This document shows positions 24,535-34,200 of a DNA stretch of 56,549 nucleotides, piece by piece. The first letter of the stretch is position 1. Each line of letters opens with the position of its first letter. The translations under genes were made by a program, and so were the position numbers. The notes under the pieces are model-generated. The model had not been told where the DNA came from, searched no databases, and saw nothing but the letters and a program-made list of their open reading frames with translations. The DNA lies in the NCBI GenBank assembly GCA_016742075.1, contig JACVCL010000006.1, forward strand, positions 1 through 56,549. Direction: 5' to 3'. The DNA comes from Phycisphaerales bacterium (GTDB taxonomy: Bacteria > Planctomycetota > Phycisphaerae > Phycisphaerales > UBA1924).

Positions 24535-26024
24535 GCCCCCGCGCACCCTCGGCATCCGGCATGATCGGCGACCGCGGCCTGGTGTGGTTCCGGCGCGATC
24601 TTCGCGCCTCCGACCACACGGCGCTGCTGCACGCGGCCCGCTCCTGCGGCGCAGGCGTCGTGGGCGTGTTCGTCATCTCTCCCGGGGAGTGGCGGCGGCA
24701 CGACGAGGCCTGCTGCAAGGTGGAGTTCTGGCTCCGATGCCTGGCCGACCTGTCGTCAACGCTCGCCGGGCTGAACATCCCGCTGCTCATCGAGCACGCC
24801 GCCACGCCGGGCGACGTGCCGGCGGCGGTGCTGCGGGCGGCGGCCCGGGCCGGCGCCGGCACGCTGCTGTTCCACAACGAGTACGAGGTGAACGAGGTGC
24901 GGCGAGACGCCGCGGTGGAACGGGCCGCCGTGGCGGCGGGCCTGGCCGTCAAGCGCTTCGACGATCGGGTCATTGTGCCGCCGGGCGCCGTGAAGACCAA
25001 CGACGGGGGCTGGTACACCGTGTTCTCGCCGTTCCGGCGGAAGTGGTACACGGTCCTGGCCGAGTCGATGCCCACCGTCGGGCCGACTCCTCGGAAGCAG
25101 GCGGCCATCGCGGGCCTCGGGCCCGACGCGGTGCCCGATCGCGTGGACGGCTTCGGCAGCAACGTGGACCCCGCCCTGTGGCCGGCTGGCGAGCGTGAGG
25201 CGACAAGGCGGCTCGAGGCGTTCGCGGCCGAGCGCATCGCGTCGTACAAGGACGATCGTGACTTCCCCGGGATTGACGGCACCAGCTCCCTTTCGCCTTA
25301 CCTGGCCGCGGGCGTGATCTCGGCACGACGGTGCCTGAAGGCGGCGATGGAGGCCAACGGCGGCCGTTTCGACTCGGGCGGCAAGGGCCCGGTGGCGTGG
25401 ATCAGCGAGCTGGTGTGGCGGGAGTTCTACAACCACCTCCTGGTCGCGTTCCCGCGGCTGTGCATGCACCGGCCGTTCAAGCTCGACACCGATCGCATCC
25501 GGTGGCGTGACGACGAGGGCCTTTTCGACGCCTGGAAGCGGGGCATGACGGGCTTCCCGATCGTCGACGCGGCGATGCGCCAGCTGGCGGCCACCGGGTG
25601 GATGCACAACCGGCTGCGGATGGTCGCGGCGATGTTCCTGACCAAGGACCTGTTCATCGACTGGCGGCGGGGCGAGCGGTACTTCATGCAGTGCCTGGTC
25701 GACGGCGACCTGGCGTCGAACAACGGGGGGTGGCAGTGGTCGGCCAGCACCGGCACCGACGCCGCGCCCTACTTCCGCATCTTCAACCCGTCGAGCCAGA
25801 GCGACCGCTACGACCCCGAGGGACGGTTCATCCGTCGCTGGGTGCCCGAGCTGGCAGGGGTCGATTCCGCGCTGCTGCACGACCCGGCACGCCTGCCCCG
25901 GGGCCTGTTCGGCGGGTCGGCCTACCCCCAGCCGATCGTCGATCGCTCCGCGACGCGGGCGATGGTGGTCCGGGAGTTCAAGCGGGTGGGTGCGGTGCCG
26001 GCCGATACGGCCGAAGAGGAGTGA
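24531..26024 (+). CDS. phrB: deoxyribodipyrimidine (CPD) photolyase
   Basis: A 497-residue class I photolyase. The N-terminal antenna domain starts GLVWFRRDLRASDHTALLHA. The FAD domain has TSSLSPYLAAGVISAR, WISELVWREFYNHLL, GMTGFPIVDAAMRQLAATGW, MHNRLRMVAAMFLTKDL and NNGGWQWSASTGTDAAPYFR, the strongest signature of the family with the electron-transfer Trp residues. It splits cyclobutane pyrimidine dimers with blue light. It is the last gene of the operon and overlaps the FeS photolyase by ATGA. Length is normal. Confidence 0.95.
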   Translation: MSPRAPSASGMIGDRGLVWFRRDLRASDHTALLHAARSCGAGVVGVFVISPGEWRRHDEACCKVEFWLRCLADLSSTLAGLNIPLLIEHAATPGDVPAAVLRAAARAGAGTLLFHNEYEVNEVRRDAAVERAAVAAGLAVKRFDDRVIVPPGAVKTNDGGWYTVFSPFRRKWYTVLAESMPTVGPTPRKQAAIAGLGPDAVPDRVDGFGSNVDPALWPAGEREATRRLEAFAAERIASYKDDRDFPGIDGTSSLSPYLAAGVISARRCLKAAMEANGGRFDSGGKGPVAWISELVWREFYNHLLVAFPRLCMHRPFKLDTDRIRWRDDEGLFDAWKRGMTGFPIVDAAMRQLAATGWMHNRLRMVAAMFLTKDLFIDWRRGERYFMQCLVDGDLASNNGGWQWSASTGTDAAPYFRIFNPSSQSDRYDPEGRFIRRWVPELAGVDSALLHDPARLPRGLFGGSAYPQPIVDRSATRAMVVREFKRVGAVPADTAEEE

Positions 26025-26044
26025 GCGGCCCGGGGCGGGGCCGC

Positions 26045-26050
26045 TATCAT
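26045..26050 (+). promoter_or_regulatory. -10-like TATCAT before tRNA-Pro
   Basis: TATCAT ends 13 bases before the mature 5' end of tRNA-Pro, giving a 5' leader of about 6-7 bases. No consensus -35 was seen. Confidence 0.5.
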
Positions 26051-26063
26051 GCGGCACACCGTT

Positions 26064-26137
26064 CAGGGTGTAGCTCAGCTTGGTAGAGCGCGGGGTTTGG
26101 GTCCTCGAGGTCGGAGGTTCGAATCCTCTCACCCTGA
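26064..26137 (+). tRNA. tRNA-Pro (anticodon TGG)
   Basis: A complete cloverleaf. The acceptor stem CAGGGTG/CACCCTG has the C1-G72 pair and A73 discriminator that mark bacterial tRNA-Pro. The D-arm is GCTC...GAGC, the anticodon stem CGGGG/CCTCG has one G-U pair, the loop is TTTGGGT with anticodon TGG, and the T-arm carries TTCGAAT. No CCA is encoded. It lies in the 148-base gap between the CPD photolyase and purD. Confidence 0.95.
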
Positions 26138-26158
26138 TTGTCCGCCCGCCCGGGGCCG

Positions 26159-26164
26159 TATGAT
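26159..26164 (+). promoter_or_regulatory. -10-like TATGAT immediately before purD
   Basis: TATGAT ends 8 bases before the purD ATG. Transcription would start at or within two bases of the codon, so the message is predicted to be leaderless; no Shine-Dalgarno sequence is present. Confidence 0.5.
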
Positions 26165-26172
26165 CGGCCCTC

Positions 26173-27501
26173 ATGCAGCGGATGCCGGCGAAAGTGAACG
26201 TGTTGCTGGTGGGCGGGGGCGGGCGCGAGCACGCGCTGGCGGCGGCCATGAAGCGGTCGCCGCGGCTGGGGGCGCTCTACACCACTCACCCGGACAACCC
26301 CGGCCTGGCCGCCCTGTGCAGGCCGACCGACATCCCCTTCGATCTGAAGGAGATGTACCGCCTCGAGCAGTTCTGCGGGCGGGCGGCGATCGACCTGGTG
26401 GTGGTGGGCCCCGAGGCGCCGCTCGCCGCCGGACTGGCCGACCGGCTCACCAGCGAGCGCACCAAGGTGTTCGGCCCCACGGCCGAGGCGGCGAGGCTCG
26501 AATCGTCCAAGGCGTGGGCGAAGCAGCTCATGCGTTCGGCGTCGATCCCCACGGCCGAGGCGCGGGTGTTCAAGGATGCCGAGTCGGCCCTCACCTACGT
26601 CCGCACGCGCGACGAGGCCCTGGTGGTCAAGGCCAGTGGTCTGGCGTCGGGCAAGGGCGTGTACGTGTGCGAGGGCAAGCAGGAGGCCTTCGACGCCGTG
26701 CGGGCGATGTTCGTGGAGCGGCGGTTCGGCGATGCCGGTTCCGAGGTGGTCATCGAGGAGCGGCTGCAGGGGCCCGAGGTGTCGGTGTTCGCCATCGTCG
26801 ACGGGCGGAACATGGTGATCCTCGACGCCTGCCAGGATCACAAGCGGCTGCTGGAGGGCGACGCCGGCCCCAACACCGGCGGCATGGGCGCCTACTGCCC
26901 CACCCCGCTGATCGACGGCCCCACCATGCAGGCCGTGTGGCGGCAGGTGCTGGCCCCCACGGTCGACGCGCTTCGGCGAGAGGGGTTCGAGTACCGGGGG
27001 GTGCTTTACGCCGGGCTCATGCTCACGCCCGGCGGGCCCAAAGTGCTCGAGTTCAACGTGCGATTCGGCGACCCTGAGTGCCAGTGTCTGGTGGATCGCC
27101 TGCCGGGCGACGTGGTCGAGCTGCTCTTCGCCGCGGCGTCGGGTCGGTTGGAGGAAGTCCGCCTCGACGACGCTCCCGCCGCGGGGTCGGTCTGCTGCAT
27201 CGTGCTGGCGGCGGCGGGCTACCCCGATGCGCCGCAGGCGGGGGCGGTGATCGAGGGCGTGCCGGAGGCCGAGGCGATGCCCGGTGTGCGGGTCTACCAC
27301 GCGGGGACGCGCCGCGACGGCGAGCGGCGGCTCGTGGTGGCGGGGGGACGGGTGCTCAACGTGGTGGGCTCGGGTGCCACGCTCGAAGAGGCACGGCAGC
27401 GAGCGCTGGCCGCGGCCGACGCCATCCGTTTCGCGGGCAAGCAGCTGCGGCGCGACATCGGGCACCAGGCGCTCAGCGTCAAAGCCGGCAAACGGCGGTG
27501 A
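26173..27501 (+). CDS. purD: phosphoribosylamine-glycine ligase
   Basis: A 442-residue GAR synthetase of de novo purine synthesis: phosphoribosylamine + glycine + ATP. NVLLVGGGGREHALAAAM opens the preATP-grasp domain. LVVKASGLASGKGVYVCEG, VVIEERLQGPEVSVFAI, GPNTGGMGAYCPTP and LEFNVRFGDPECQ are the ATP-grasp signatures. Asp/Glu ligands for magnesium are intact. The ATG at 26173 suits the leaderless promoter; an ATG nine bases later is an alternative. It converges on the helicase gene with a 28-base gap. Confidence 0.96.
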   Translation: MQRMPAKVNVLLVGGGGREHALAAAMKRSPRLGALYTTHPDNPGLAALCRPTDIPFDLKEMYRLEQFCGRAAIDLVVVGPEAPLAAGLADRLTSERTKVFGPTAEAARLESSKAWAKQLMRSASIPTAEARVFKDAESALTYVRTRDEALVVKASGLASGKGVYVCEGKQEAFDAVRAMFVERRFGDAGSEVVIEERLQGPEVSVFAIVDGRNMVILDACQDHKRLLEGDAGPNTGGMGAYCPTPLIDGPTMQAVWRQVLAPTVDALRREGFEYRGVLYAGLMLTPGGPKVLEFNVRFGDPECQCLVDRLPGDVVELLFAAASGRLEEVRLDDAPAAGSVCCIVLAAAGYPDAPQAGAVIEGVPEAEAMPGVRVYHAGTRRDGERRLVVAGGRVLNVVGSGATLEEARQRALAAADAIRFAGKQLRRDIGHQALSVKAGKRR

Positions 27502-27529
27502 GAGGGGCGGCCCTCGGCTGGCGGGCCGG

Positions 27530-29944
27530 TCAGTCGACGCGTTCGAGCCGGGCGTACTGCAGAACCAGGGTTTTGGTGCCCACGCCGCGGAACTGAATCT
27601 GGGCCCGGGCGTTCGACCCGGAACTGAGCAGCGCGACCACCTTGCCGACGCCGAACTGTGGATGCCGCACGGCGCAGCCCACTGGGAAGGGCTGGGCAGG
27701 GCCGGCCGGTCGGCCTGGGCCACCAGCCGCCGCACGGGCCCGGGCCATACGGCCCGCGGTGTCCACGTTGTCGACAGGCTCGTAGCGGGGGCCCTCGTGG
27801 CGGTCGTCGTCGAAGGTGTCGTCGCCGAAGGCGTCGGATTGGTCGGAGATCTCGATGGTGTCCTTGGGCAGCTCGCTGAGGAAGCGGCTGGGGATGGTGC
27901 GCTCGCGCAGGCCGCGGGAGGCGCGGTACTTGGCCGAGGTGATCAGCAGGTGCTCCATCGCGCGGGTGATCCCGACGAAGCACAGCCGGCGTTCCTCCTC
28001 GGCGTTGGGGTCGGCCTCCAGGGCCCGCATCGAGGGGAGCAGCCCCTCTTCGAGCCCGATCATCGCGACGCAGCGGAACTCGAGCCCCTTCGCGGCGTGC
28101 AGGGTCATCAGCGTCACGGCGCCGCTGGCGGGGTCGATCGCGTCGGCGTCGGCGACGAGCGCCACCGACTCGAGGAATCCGCGGAGCATCGCCAGCAGCG
28201 GTGGGGGGGCCGGGGCGCCGGCCTCTCGCGGGGCGGCCTGCGCAGCGTCGGCGGTGGGGTCGTACTCGGCCTCGAAGTCCTTGGCGCTGGTCACGAGTTC
28301 GGCGAGGTTGTCGAGGCGGTTCTCCTCGGCGTCGGCCCCGCTCTTGGCCGCGGCCGACTTGTACATCGCCTCAAGGCCCGACTCCTTGATGACCCGGTCG
28401 ACCAGTTCCGACAGCGAGCCCGACACTTCCGACCCCATGAAACTGCCGGCCCCCGTCCAGCGGTCGAGCGTCTCGACGAAGCGCTGCATGCCGCCGATGG
28501 CGACGCCGGAGACGCCCTCGGGGCGCACGGCCCCCGCGCACACACGCCGGATGGCCGCCAGCAGCGGCAGGCCGGTGCCGACCGCGGCGCCCTCGACGGC
28601 GTCGAGCGACGCGTCGCCGATCTTGCGGGCCGGCTTGTTGATGATGCGGCGGAGCGAGACATCATCGGCGGGATTGGCTACCACGCGGAGGTAGGCCAGC
28701 GCGTCCTTGATCTCCTCACGCTGGTAGAACGCCGTGCCACGGGCGATGACGTACGGGATGCCCGAGGCCCGGAGGGTGTCCTCGGCCACGCGCGACAGCG
28801 CGTTGTTGCGGTAGAAGATCGCGCAGTCCTTCCAGGCCAGCTCGGGATGCTCCTCGAGCAGGCGCCGGAGCCAGTCGACGGCCAGGCGGGCTTCATGGTG
28901 CTCGTCGCGGCAGAGCACCACCTCGGGCTTCCGCCCGCCGGAACGTGAGGTGAACAGGTCCTTGTGCTTGCGCTGCTTGTTGTGGCGGATGAGCCCGTCG
29001 GCCGCGGCGAGGATCGGGGCCGTCGAGCGGAAGTTCTGCCCGAGGGCGATCACGCGGGCCGCTGGGTAGTGCTCCTCGAAATCGAGGATGTTCTTGATGT
29101 CAGCGCCGCGCCACCCGTAGATCGACTGGTCCGGGTCGCCCACCACGCAGACGTTCGGCGGCGTGCCGGGCGGGGCGTCGGGGTCGACGCCGCAGAGCTG
29201 CGCCGCGATGACGAACTGGGCGCGGTTGGTGTCCTGGTATTCGTCGATCATCAGGTAGCGCCAGCGCGCCTGCACCTCGGCCCGCGCCTCGGCGCTCTCG
29301 CGCAGCAGCCGGGCGGTGAGCAGCAGCAGATCGTCAAAGTCCACCGCGTTGGCGGCGCGCAGGGCTTTCTCGTACTTCTCGAAGACCTTGGCCACCGTGC
29401 GGGCGTGGAAGTCGTGGGCCTCGCGGGCGAACGCCTCGGCGTCCTTCAGTTCGTTCTTGGCGTTGCTGACGGCGCCGAGCATCGACCGCGGCGGGAAATT
29501 CGTGGTGCTGATCTGCAGATCCGACATCACCCGCTTCATGAGCGCGGTCTGGTCGTCGGTGTCGTAGATGGTGTAGTCGCCCCGGATGCCCCAGCGCGGC
29601 GCGCCCTCCATCAGCGGCGCGTAGCGGCGCAGCAGCCGGGCGCACAGGGCGTGGAACGTGGTGATCGTCAGGCCGCGGCGCAGCCGCTCGGCGTCGTCGC
29701 GCCCGCTCAGCAGGTGGTGCACGCGCTCGCGCATCTCGGCCGCGGCCTTGTTCGTGAACGTCAGGGCCAGGATCTGCCAGGGCGGGATGCCCAGCGCGAT
29801 CAGATACGCGATCCGCCGCGTGATGACCCGGGTCTTGCCCGAGCCCGCCGCGGCGAGGATGAGCAGCGGCCCCTCCGTGTGCCGCACCGCCTGGGCCTGG
29901 GGTTCGGTAAGGTCGCGCAGCAGGGTGTCGGCGAGGTCGGTCAT
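27530..29944 (-). CDS. pcrA: UvrD/PcrA-family DNA helicase
   Basis: An 804-residue SF1A 3'-5' helicase. Motif I AAAGSGKTRVI (~30-40), Ia TFTNKAAAEMR, II IDEYQDTN, III VVGDPDQSIYGWRGAD, IV FRST, V TLHAAKGLEF and VI FVGITRAMEHL are all present. The C-terminus has the Tudor-like segment GCAVRHPQFGVGKVVAL that in PcrA contacts RNA polymerase. It serves nucleotide excision repair and transcription-coupled repair. The ATG at 29944 was chosen because it puts the conserved LTEPQAQAVRH near residue 13; upstream residues look like shadow. Confidence 0.94.
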   Translation of the reverse strand: MTDLADTLLRDLTEPQAQAVRHTEGPLLILAAAGSGKTRVITRRIAYLIALGIPPWQILALTFTNKAAAEMRERVHHLLSGRDDAERLRRGLTITTFHALCARLLRRYAPLMEGAPRWGIRGDYTIYDTDDQTALMKRVMSDLQISTTNFPPRSMLGAVSNAKNELKDAEAFAREAHDFHARTVAKVFEKYEKALRAANAVDFDDLLLLTARLLRESAEARAEVQARWRYLMIDEYQDTNRAQFVIAAQLCGVDPDAPPGTPPNVCVVGDPDQSIYGWRGADIKNILDFEEHYPAARVIALGQNFRSTAPILAAADGLIRHNKQRKHKDLFTSRSGGRKPEVVLCRDEHHEARLAVDWLRRLLEEHPELAWKDCAIFYRNNALSRVAEDTLRASGIPYVIARGTAFYQREEIKDALAYLRVVANPADDVSLRRIINKPARKIGDASLDAVEGAAVGTGLPLLAAIRRVCAGAVRPEGVSGVAIGGMQRFVETLDRWTGAGSFMGSEVSGSLSELVDRVIKESGLEAMYKSAAAKSGADAEENRLDNLAELVTSAKDFEAEYDPTADAAQAAPREAGAPAPPPLLAMLRGFLESVALVADADAIDPASGAVTLMTLHAAKGLEFRCVAMIGLEEGLLPSMRALEADPNAEEERRLCFVGITRAMEHLLITSAKYRASRGLRERTIPSRFLSELPKDTIEISDQSDAFGDDTFDDDRHEGPRYEPVDNVDTAGRMARARAAAGGPGRPAGPAQPFPVGCAVRHPQFGVGKVVALLSSGSNARAQIQFRGVGTKTLVLQYARLERVD

Positions 29945-30015
29945 CGGGCGGCTGGGCGGTCCGGAGGGGGTCAGGTTAAGCGCAACATCGGCCGAAAAGT
30001 CGCGGTTATCGGTCG

Positions 30016-30024
30016 TTATCCACA
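30016..30024 (+). promoter_or_regulatory. consensus DnaA box
   Basis: TTATCCACA, identical to the strongest bacterial DnaA box, 71 bases upstream of the helicase start. Only one copy was found nearby, so it may regulate a gene or titrate DnaA rather than mark an origin. Confidence 0.4.
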
Positions 30025-30090
30025 CCGAATTCCCGCTGAGCAGTCAGGCGTTGGGACCGATGGGGGAAAACTACCAGATCTCGTGCAGCG

Positions 30091-30130
30091 CACCCCAATT
30101 GACAGGCTTTCCACCCGAGATATTGGGGTG
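30091..30130. repeat. 9-bp inverted repeat, 22-base loop
   Basis: CACCCCAAT (30091-30099) and ATTGGGGTG (30122-30130) are perfectly complementary. A TTGACA hexamer overlaps the loop side at 30099-30104. Possible operator pair or RNA hairpin in the pcrA-dcd spacer. Confidence 0.4.
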
Positions 30131-30481
30131 GCGAGATCATTTTGGTCGCCCTAAGCGCTTGCTTGTCAACGGGTTGCGGATGTCAGAGGAAACCGCCCAA
30201 TGGATCTCCGAGATTTTGGAGCTTTGGTGCTTGCAGACACGACATGTTGTGGTGTAGGCTGTATTCCCCCCGACTGAAAGGGTGTGCCCAAGACGGCCGC
30301 TTCGCTCTGGTTCGGGGTATAGTTGGTATGCATCAGGTGGTCCGGCGGAACGGAAGCCGTCGGTGGTCGTCTTTGCTGTGTGGAAGTGAGTTTGTGGTCT
30401 GTCAGGGATGACAGGCGGGCACAGAAGAGGGCTCGTGGCCGGTGGGCCGCGGGCCGGCACAAGTCGCCACGGAGGCGGGCT

Positions 30482-31054
30482 TTGGCAGTTCTCTGTGACA
30501 CCCAGATCCGCGAGCTGATCGGCATCGAGCCGTTCGCCGACGCGGTCAAGCGTCCCGGCCGGATCAGCTACGGCGTCTCGTCGTACGGCTACGACGTCCG
30601 GGTCGGGACCCGGTTCAAGATCTTCACGCCGACGCCCCGCCACGGCGGGGTCTCGATCGTTGACCCGAAGAATTTCAGCGACGATTTCATGGTCCCGGTC
30701 GACACCGCCCAGACCGGCGCCGATCACGTCGTCATCCCTCCCAACAGCTTCGCGCTGTGCGAGACGGTCGAGACCTTTGCGATCCCCCGTGACGTGCTGG
30801 TGGTGTGCGTCGGCAAGAGCACGTACGCCCGCTGCGGGCTGATCGTGAACGTGACGCCTCTCGAGCCCGAGTGGCGCGGGAAGGTGACGCTCGAGATCAG
30901 CAACACCACGCCGCTGCCCGCCAAGGTCTACGCCAACGAGGGGATCGCCCAGCTCATCTTCCTCAAGGGCGACCGCGTCTGTGCCGTGAGCTACGCCGAC
31001 AAGGCGGGCAAGTACCAGGACCAAAGCGGTCTCACTCTCCCGCGCGTGGACTGA
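30482..31054 (+). CDS. dcd: dCTP deaminase
   Basis: A 190-residue trimeric dCTP deaminase giving dUTP for thymidylate synthesis. CDTQIRELI and [18 protein letters not shown] form the N-terminal arm, [18 protein letters not shown] the core, and [23 protein letters not shown] with [12 protein letters not shown] holds the active-site Ser, Arg and Glu. The start is TTG at 30482: a GGAGG lies 6 bases before it and it begins at the conserved residue LAVLCDTQI. The C-terminus ends LTLPRVD. nrdJ follows 196 bases later, a sensible pairing in nucleotide metabolism. Confidence 0.93.
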   Translation: MAVLCDTQIRELIGIEPFADAVKRPGRISYGVSSYGYDVRVGTRFKIFTPTPRHGGVSIVDPKNFSDDFMVPVDTAQTGADHVVIPPNSFALCETVETFAIPRDVLVVCVGKSTYARCGLIVNVTPLEPEWRGKVTLEISNTTPLPAKVYANEGIAQLIFLKGDRVCAVSYADKAGKYQDQSGLTLPRVD

Positions 31055-31250
31055 CGGCCGGCCGTGCGTCGGCCGCCCAGCGACCGGGTTCGCGTGGTCC
31101 ATCCCGTGTGCCGTTTCCCCCCGCCGTGCCCCAGCTGACCCCCCGACTCCCGCCGGCCTCCCGCGTCGCCCCGCCGTCTTGCCGCCTCTGAACCATCATC
31201 GGCGCCGTGTCCGCCGCACGGCGCTCAGCCCCAAAGGTCTCGGAGCCCCG

Positions 31251-34200
31251 ATGAAGATCACCCGCCAGTTCACCGTCGCCGGCCAGGACCCCTTCGCCTC
31301 GGTCGAGTGGGTCAAGCGCTCGTCGAAGATCTCGAACCCCGACGGCTCGGTCGTCTTCAAGATGGACGACGCCGAGGTTCCGGCGACGTGGAGCCAGCTC
31401 GCCACCGACATCATGGTGAGCAAGTACTTCCGCAAGGCGGGTGTGCCGCAGGCGGGCGGGGGCACGGGGCCGGAGCGATCGGCGAAGCAGGTGATCCACC
31501 GTCTGGCGGGCTGCTGGCGGCAGTGGGGCGAGAAGCACGGCTACTTCGACGGCGCCGAGGACGCCCAGGCGTTCTACGACGAACTGGCCTACATGCTGGT
31601 GCACCAGATCGCGGCGCCCAACAGCCCGCAGTGGTTCAACACCGGCCTGAACTTCGCCTACGGCATCACCGGCCCGGCGCAGGGCCACTTCTACGCCGAC
31701 CCGCAGACCGGCGAGGTGAAGGCCGCCGCGGATGCCTACACACACCCGCAGCCTCACGCCTGCTTCATCCAGTCGATCGACGATGACCTGGTGAACCCCG
31801 GCGGCATCATGGACCTTTGGGTTCGCGAGGCCCGGCTGTTCAAGTACGGCTCGGGCACGGGCACGAACTTCTCGCGTCTCCGCGGCGAGAACGAGCCGCT
31901 CTCGGGCGGCGGCAAGAGCAGCGGCCTGATGTCGTGGCTGCGCATCGGCGACCGGGCGGCCGGGGCCATCAAGAGCGGCGGCACCACCCGCCGTGCGGCG
32001 AAGATGGTGTGCCTCGACCTCGACCACCCCGACATCGAGCAGTTCGTGAACTGGAAGGTTCGGGAGGAGCTCAAGGTGGCCGCCCTGGTGGAGGGCATGA
32101 AGCACCTGGGCGACGATCAGAAGCGGACCGCCGAGCGGCTGGGCCTGCGGCTGGACTACGACTTCAACGGCGAGGCGTACTACACCGTCAGCGGCCAGAA
32201 CTCCAACAACTCGGTCCGCATCAGCGACGAGTTCTTCGACGCCCTTGACACCGACGGCGACTGGCAGCTCAAGGCCCGTCTCTCGGGCAAGCCGATCAAG
32301 ACCCTCAAGTCCCGCGACCTTTGGGAGCAGATCGGCTACGCCGCGTGGCGTTGCGCCGATCCCGGCGTGCAGTACGACACGACGATCAACGCCTGGCACA
32401 CCTGCCCCAGGAGCGGGCGGATCAACGCCAGCAACCCGTGCAGCGAGTACATGTTCCTCGACAACACGGCGTGCAACCTGGCGTCGATCAACCTGCTCAA
32501 GCTCTATGACCCCAAGACCCGGGCCTTCGACGTCGAGAAGTACGAGCACGCCATCGACTTGTGGACGATCGTGCTGGAGATCAGCGTGCTCATGGCCGCG
32601 TTCCCCAGCAAGGAGATCGCGCAGCTGAGCTACCAGTTCCGCACGCTTGGCTTGGGCTACGCCAACATCGGCGCCATGCTCATGCAGGCGGGCGTTCCGT
32701 ACGACAGCGACGAGGCTCGGGCGGTGTGCGGCGTGCTCACGGCGATCCTCACCGGCCGCAGCTACCGGATGTCGGCGCTGCTTGCCGAGGAGCACGGCCC
32801 CTTCCCGGGGTATGCCAAGAACCGCGAGTCGATGCTTCGGGTGATCCGCAACCACCGGCGTGCGGCGCACGGCGCGGCCCGCGGCTCGAAGGAGTACGAG
32901 AACCTGCGGATCCGCCCGGTGCCGATCGACCACGCGGTGGCCGGGGCGGTCTCGGCGCGGCTGAGCAACGCCGGCCGGATGCTGTCGAGGGCGACCGCCG
33001 CGTGGGACGAGGCGCTGGAGCTAGGCCAGAAGTTCGGCTACCGCAACGCGCAGGTCACGGTGATCGCGCCGACGGGCACCATCGGCCTGCTCATGGACTG
33101 CGACACCACGGGCGTCGAGCCCGACTTCGCCCTGGTCAAGTTCAAGAAGCTGGCGGGCGGGGGCTACTTCAAGATCGCCAACGAGTCGGTGGCTCCGGCG
33201 CTGACCGGCCTGGGCTACACGCAGGCGCAGGTGCGCGACATCATGGCCCACGTGCTGGGGGCGCTGCACCTGAACGTGCCGATGCCCGCCGCCGAGGGAA
33301 AGGGCGATCTGGCGATGACTCTCGCCGAGTGGCTGCGCGAGGCGGGCTTGATCGACGAGGACCTCAAGAAGGTCACCGCGTCGCTGCCGACGGTGTTCGA
33401 GATCGGGTTCGCCTTCTCGGCCTGGGGTCTCGGCGACGACGTGCTCAAGCGGGCCGGTGTCGACGCGGCGGCGGCGAAGGCCGATCCGTCGTTCAACCTC
33501 CTCAAGCGGCTCGGCCTGACGGCGCACCAGATCGAGATCCTCAACGAGCGGGTGTGCGGCACGCAGACCATTGAGGGCGCGCCCCACCTGAAGGCCGAGC
33601 ACCTGCCCGTGTTCGACTGCGCCAACACCTGCGGCAAGAAAGGCGTGCGGTTCATCGCCCCCGAGGGGCACATCCGCATGATGGCGGCGGCGCAGCCGTT
33701 CATCAGCGGGGCGATCAGCAAGACCATCAACCTCCCGAGCACGGCGAGCGTCGACGACATCAAGGCGGCCTACCGCCTGAGCTGGGAGCTGGGGCTCAAG
33801 GCCAACGCGCTCTACCGCGACGGCTGCAAGCTCAGCCAGCCGCTGAGCACCAAGAGCAGCGATGCGGGCGACGACAAGAAGGCCGAGAAGGCCCCGAAGG
33901 CCGCCGACGTCCGCCTTCTCGACGACGAGGAAGACGACGAAGAGGCGATGGAGGCCGCGAAGCTGGAGGTGGTCGGCACGCTCCGCGAGGCGGTGGTGGC
34001 CGCGGGCGACGGCAACCACGAGGTGGTGGTGCGGGCCGTGGAGCAGATCATTCACCGGCCGATGCGCCGCCGGCTGCCGGACACCCGCCGGTCGATCACC
34101 CACAAGTTCAACGTCGCCGGCCACGAGGGGTACCTCACCGTCGGCGTGTACGAGGACGGCCAGCCCGGGGAGCTGTTCATCACGATGGCCAAGGAGGGCT

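Larger units (their letters stand above)
29945..30481. other. noncoding spacer between helicase and dcd, lower in GC
   Basis: This 537-base divergent spacer is about 57% GC where sampled, well below its surroundings, and no frame looks coding. It contains a consensus DnaA box, a 9-bp inverted repeat, an 8-bp palindrome AAGCGCTT at 30153-30160 and a -10-like TATAGT at 30318-30323, which could drive dcd with a ~150-base leader. A structured RNA was looked for and not recognised. Confidence 0.5.

Noticed and set aside
22777-24555. A 592-codon minus-strand frame across the FeS photolyase
   Set aside because: Shadow frame; composition is His/Arg/Pro-rich and no family is recognisable.
30004-30024. 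Replication origin at the DnaA box
   Set aside because: A single box without dnaA, dnaN, gyrB or a cluster of boxes nearby is not enough.
31055-31250. Cobalamin riboswitch before nrdJ
   Set aside because: No B12-box-like sequence or plausible fold was seen by eye in 196 bases.
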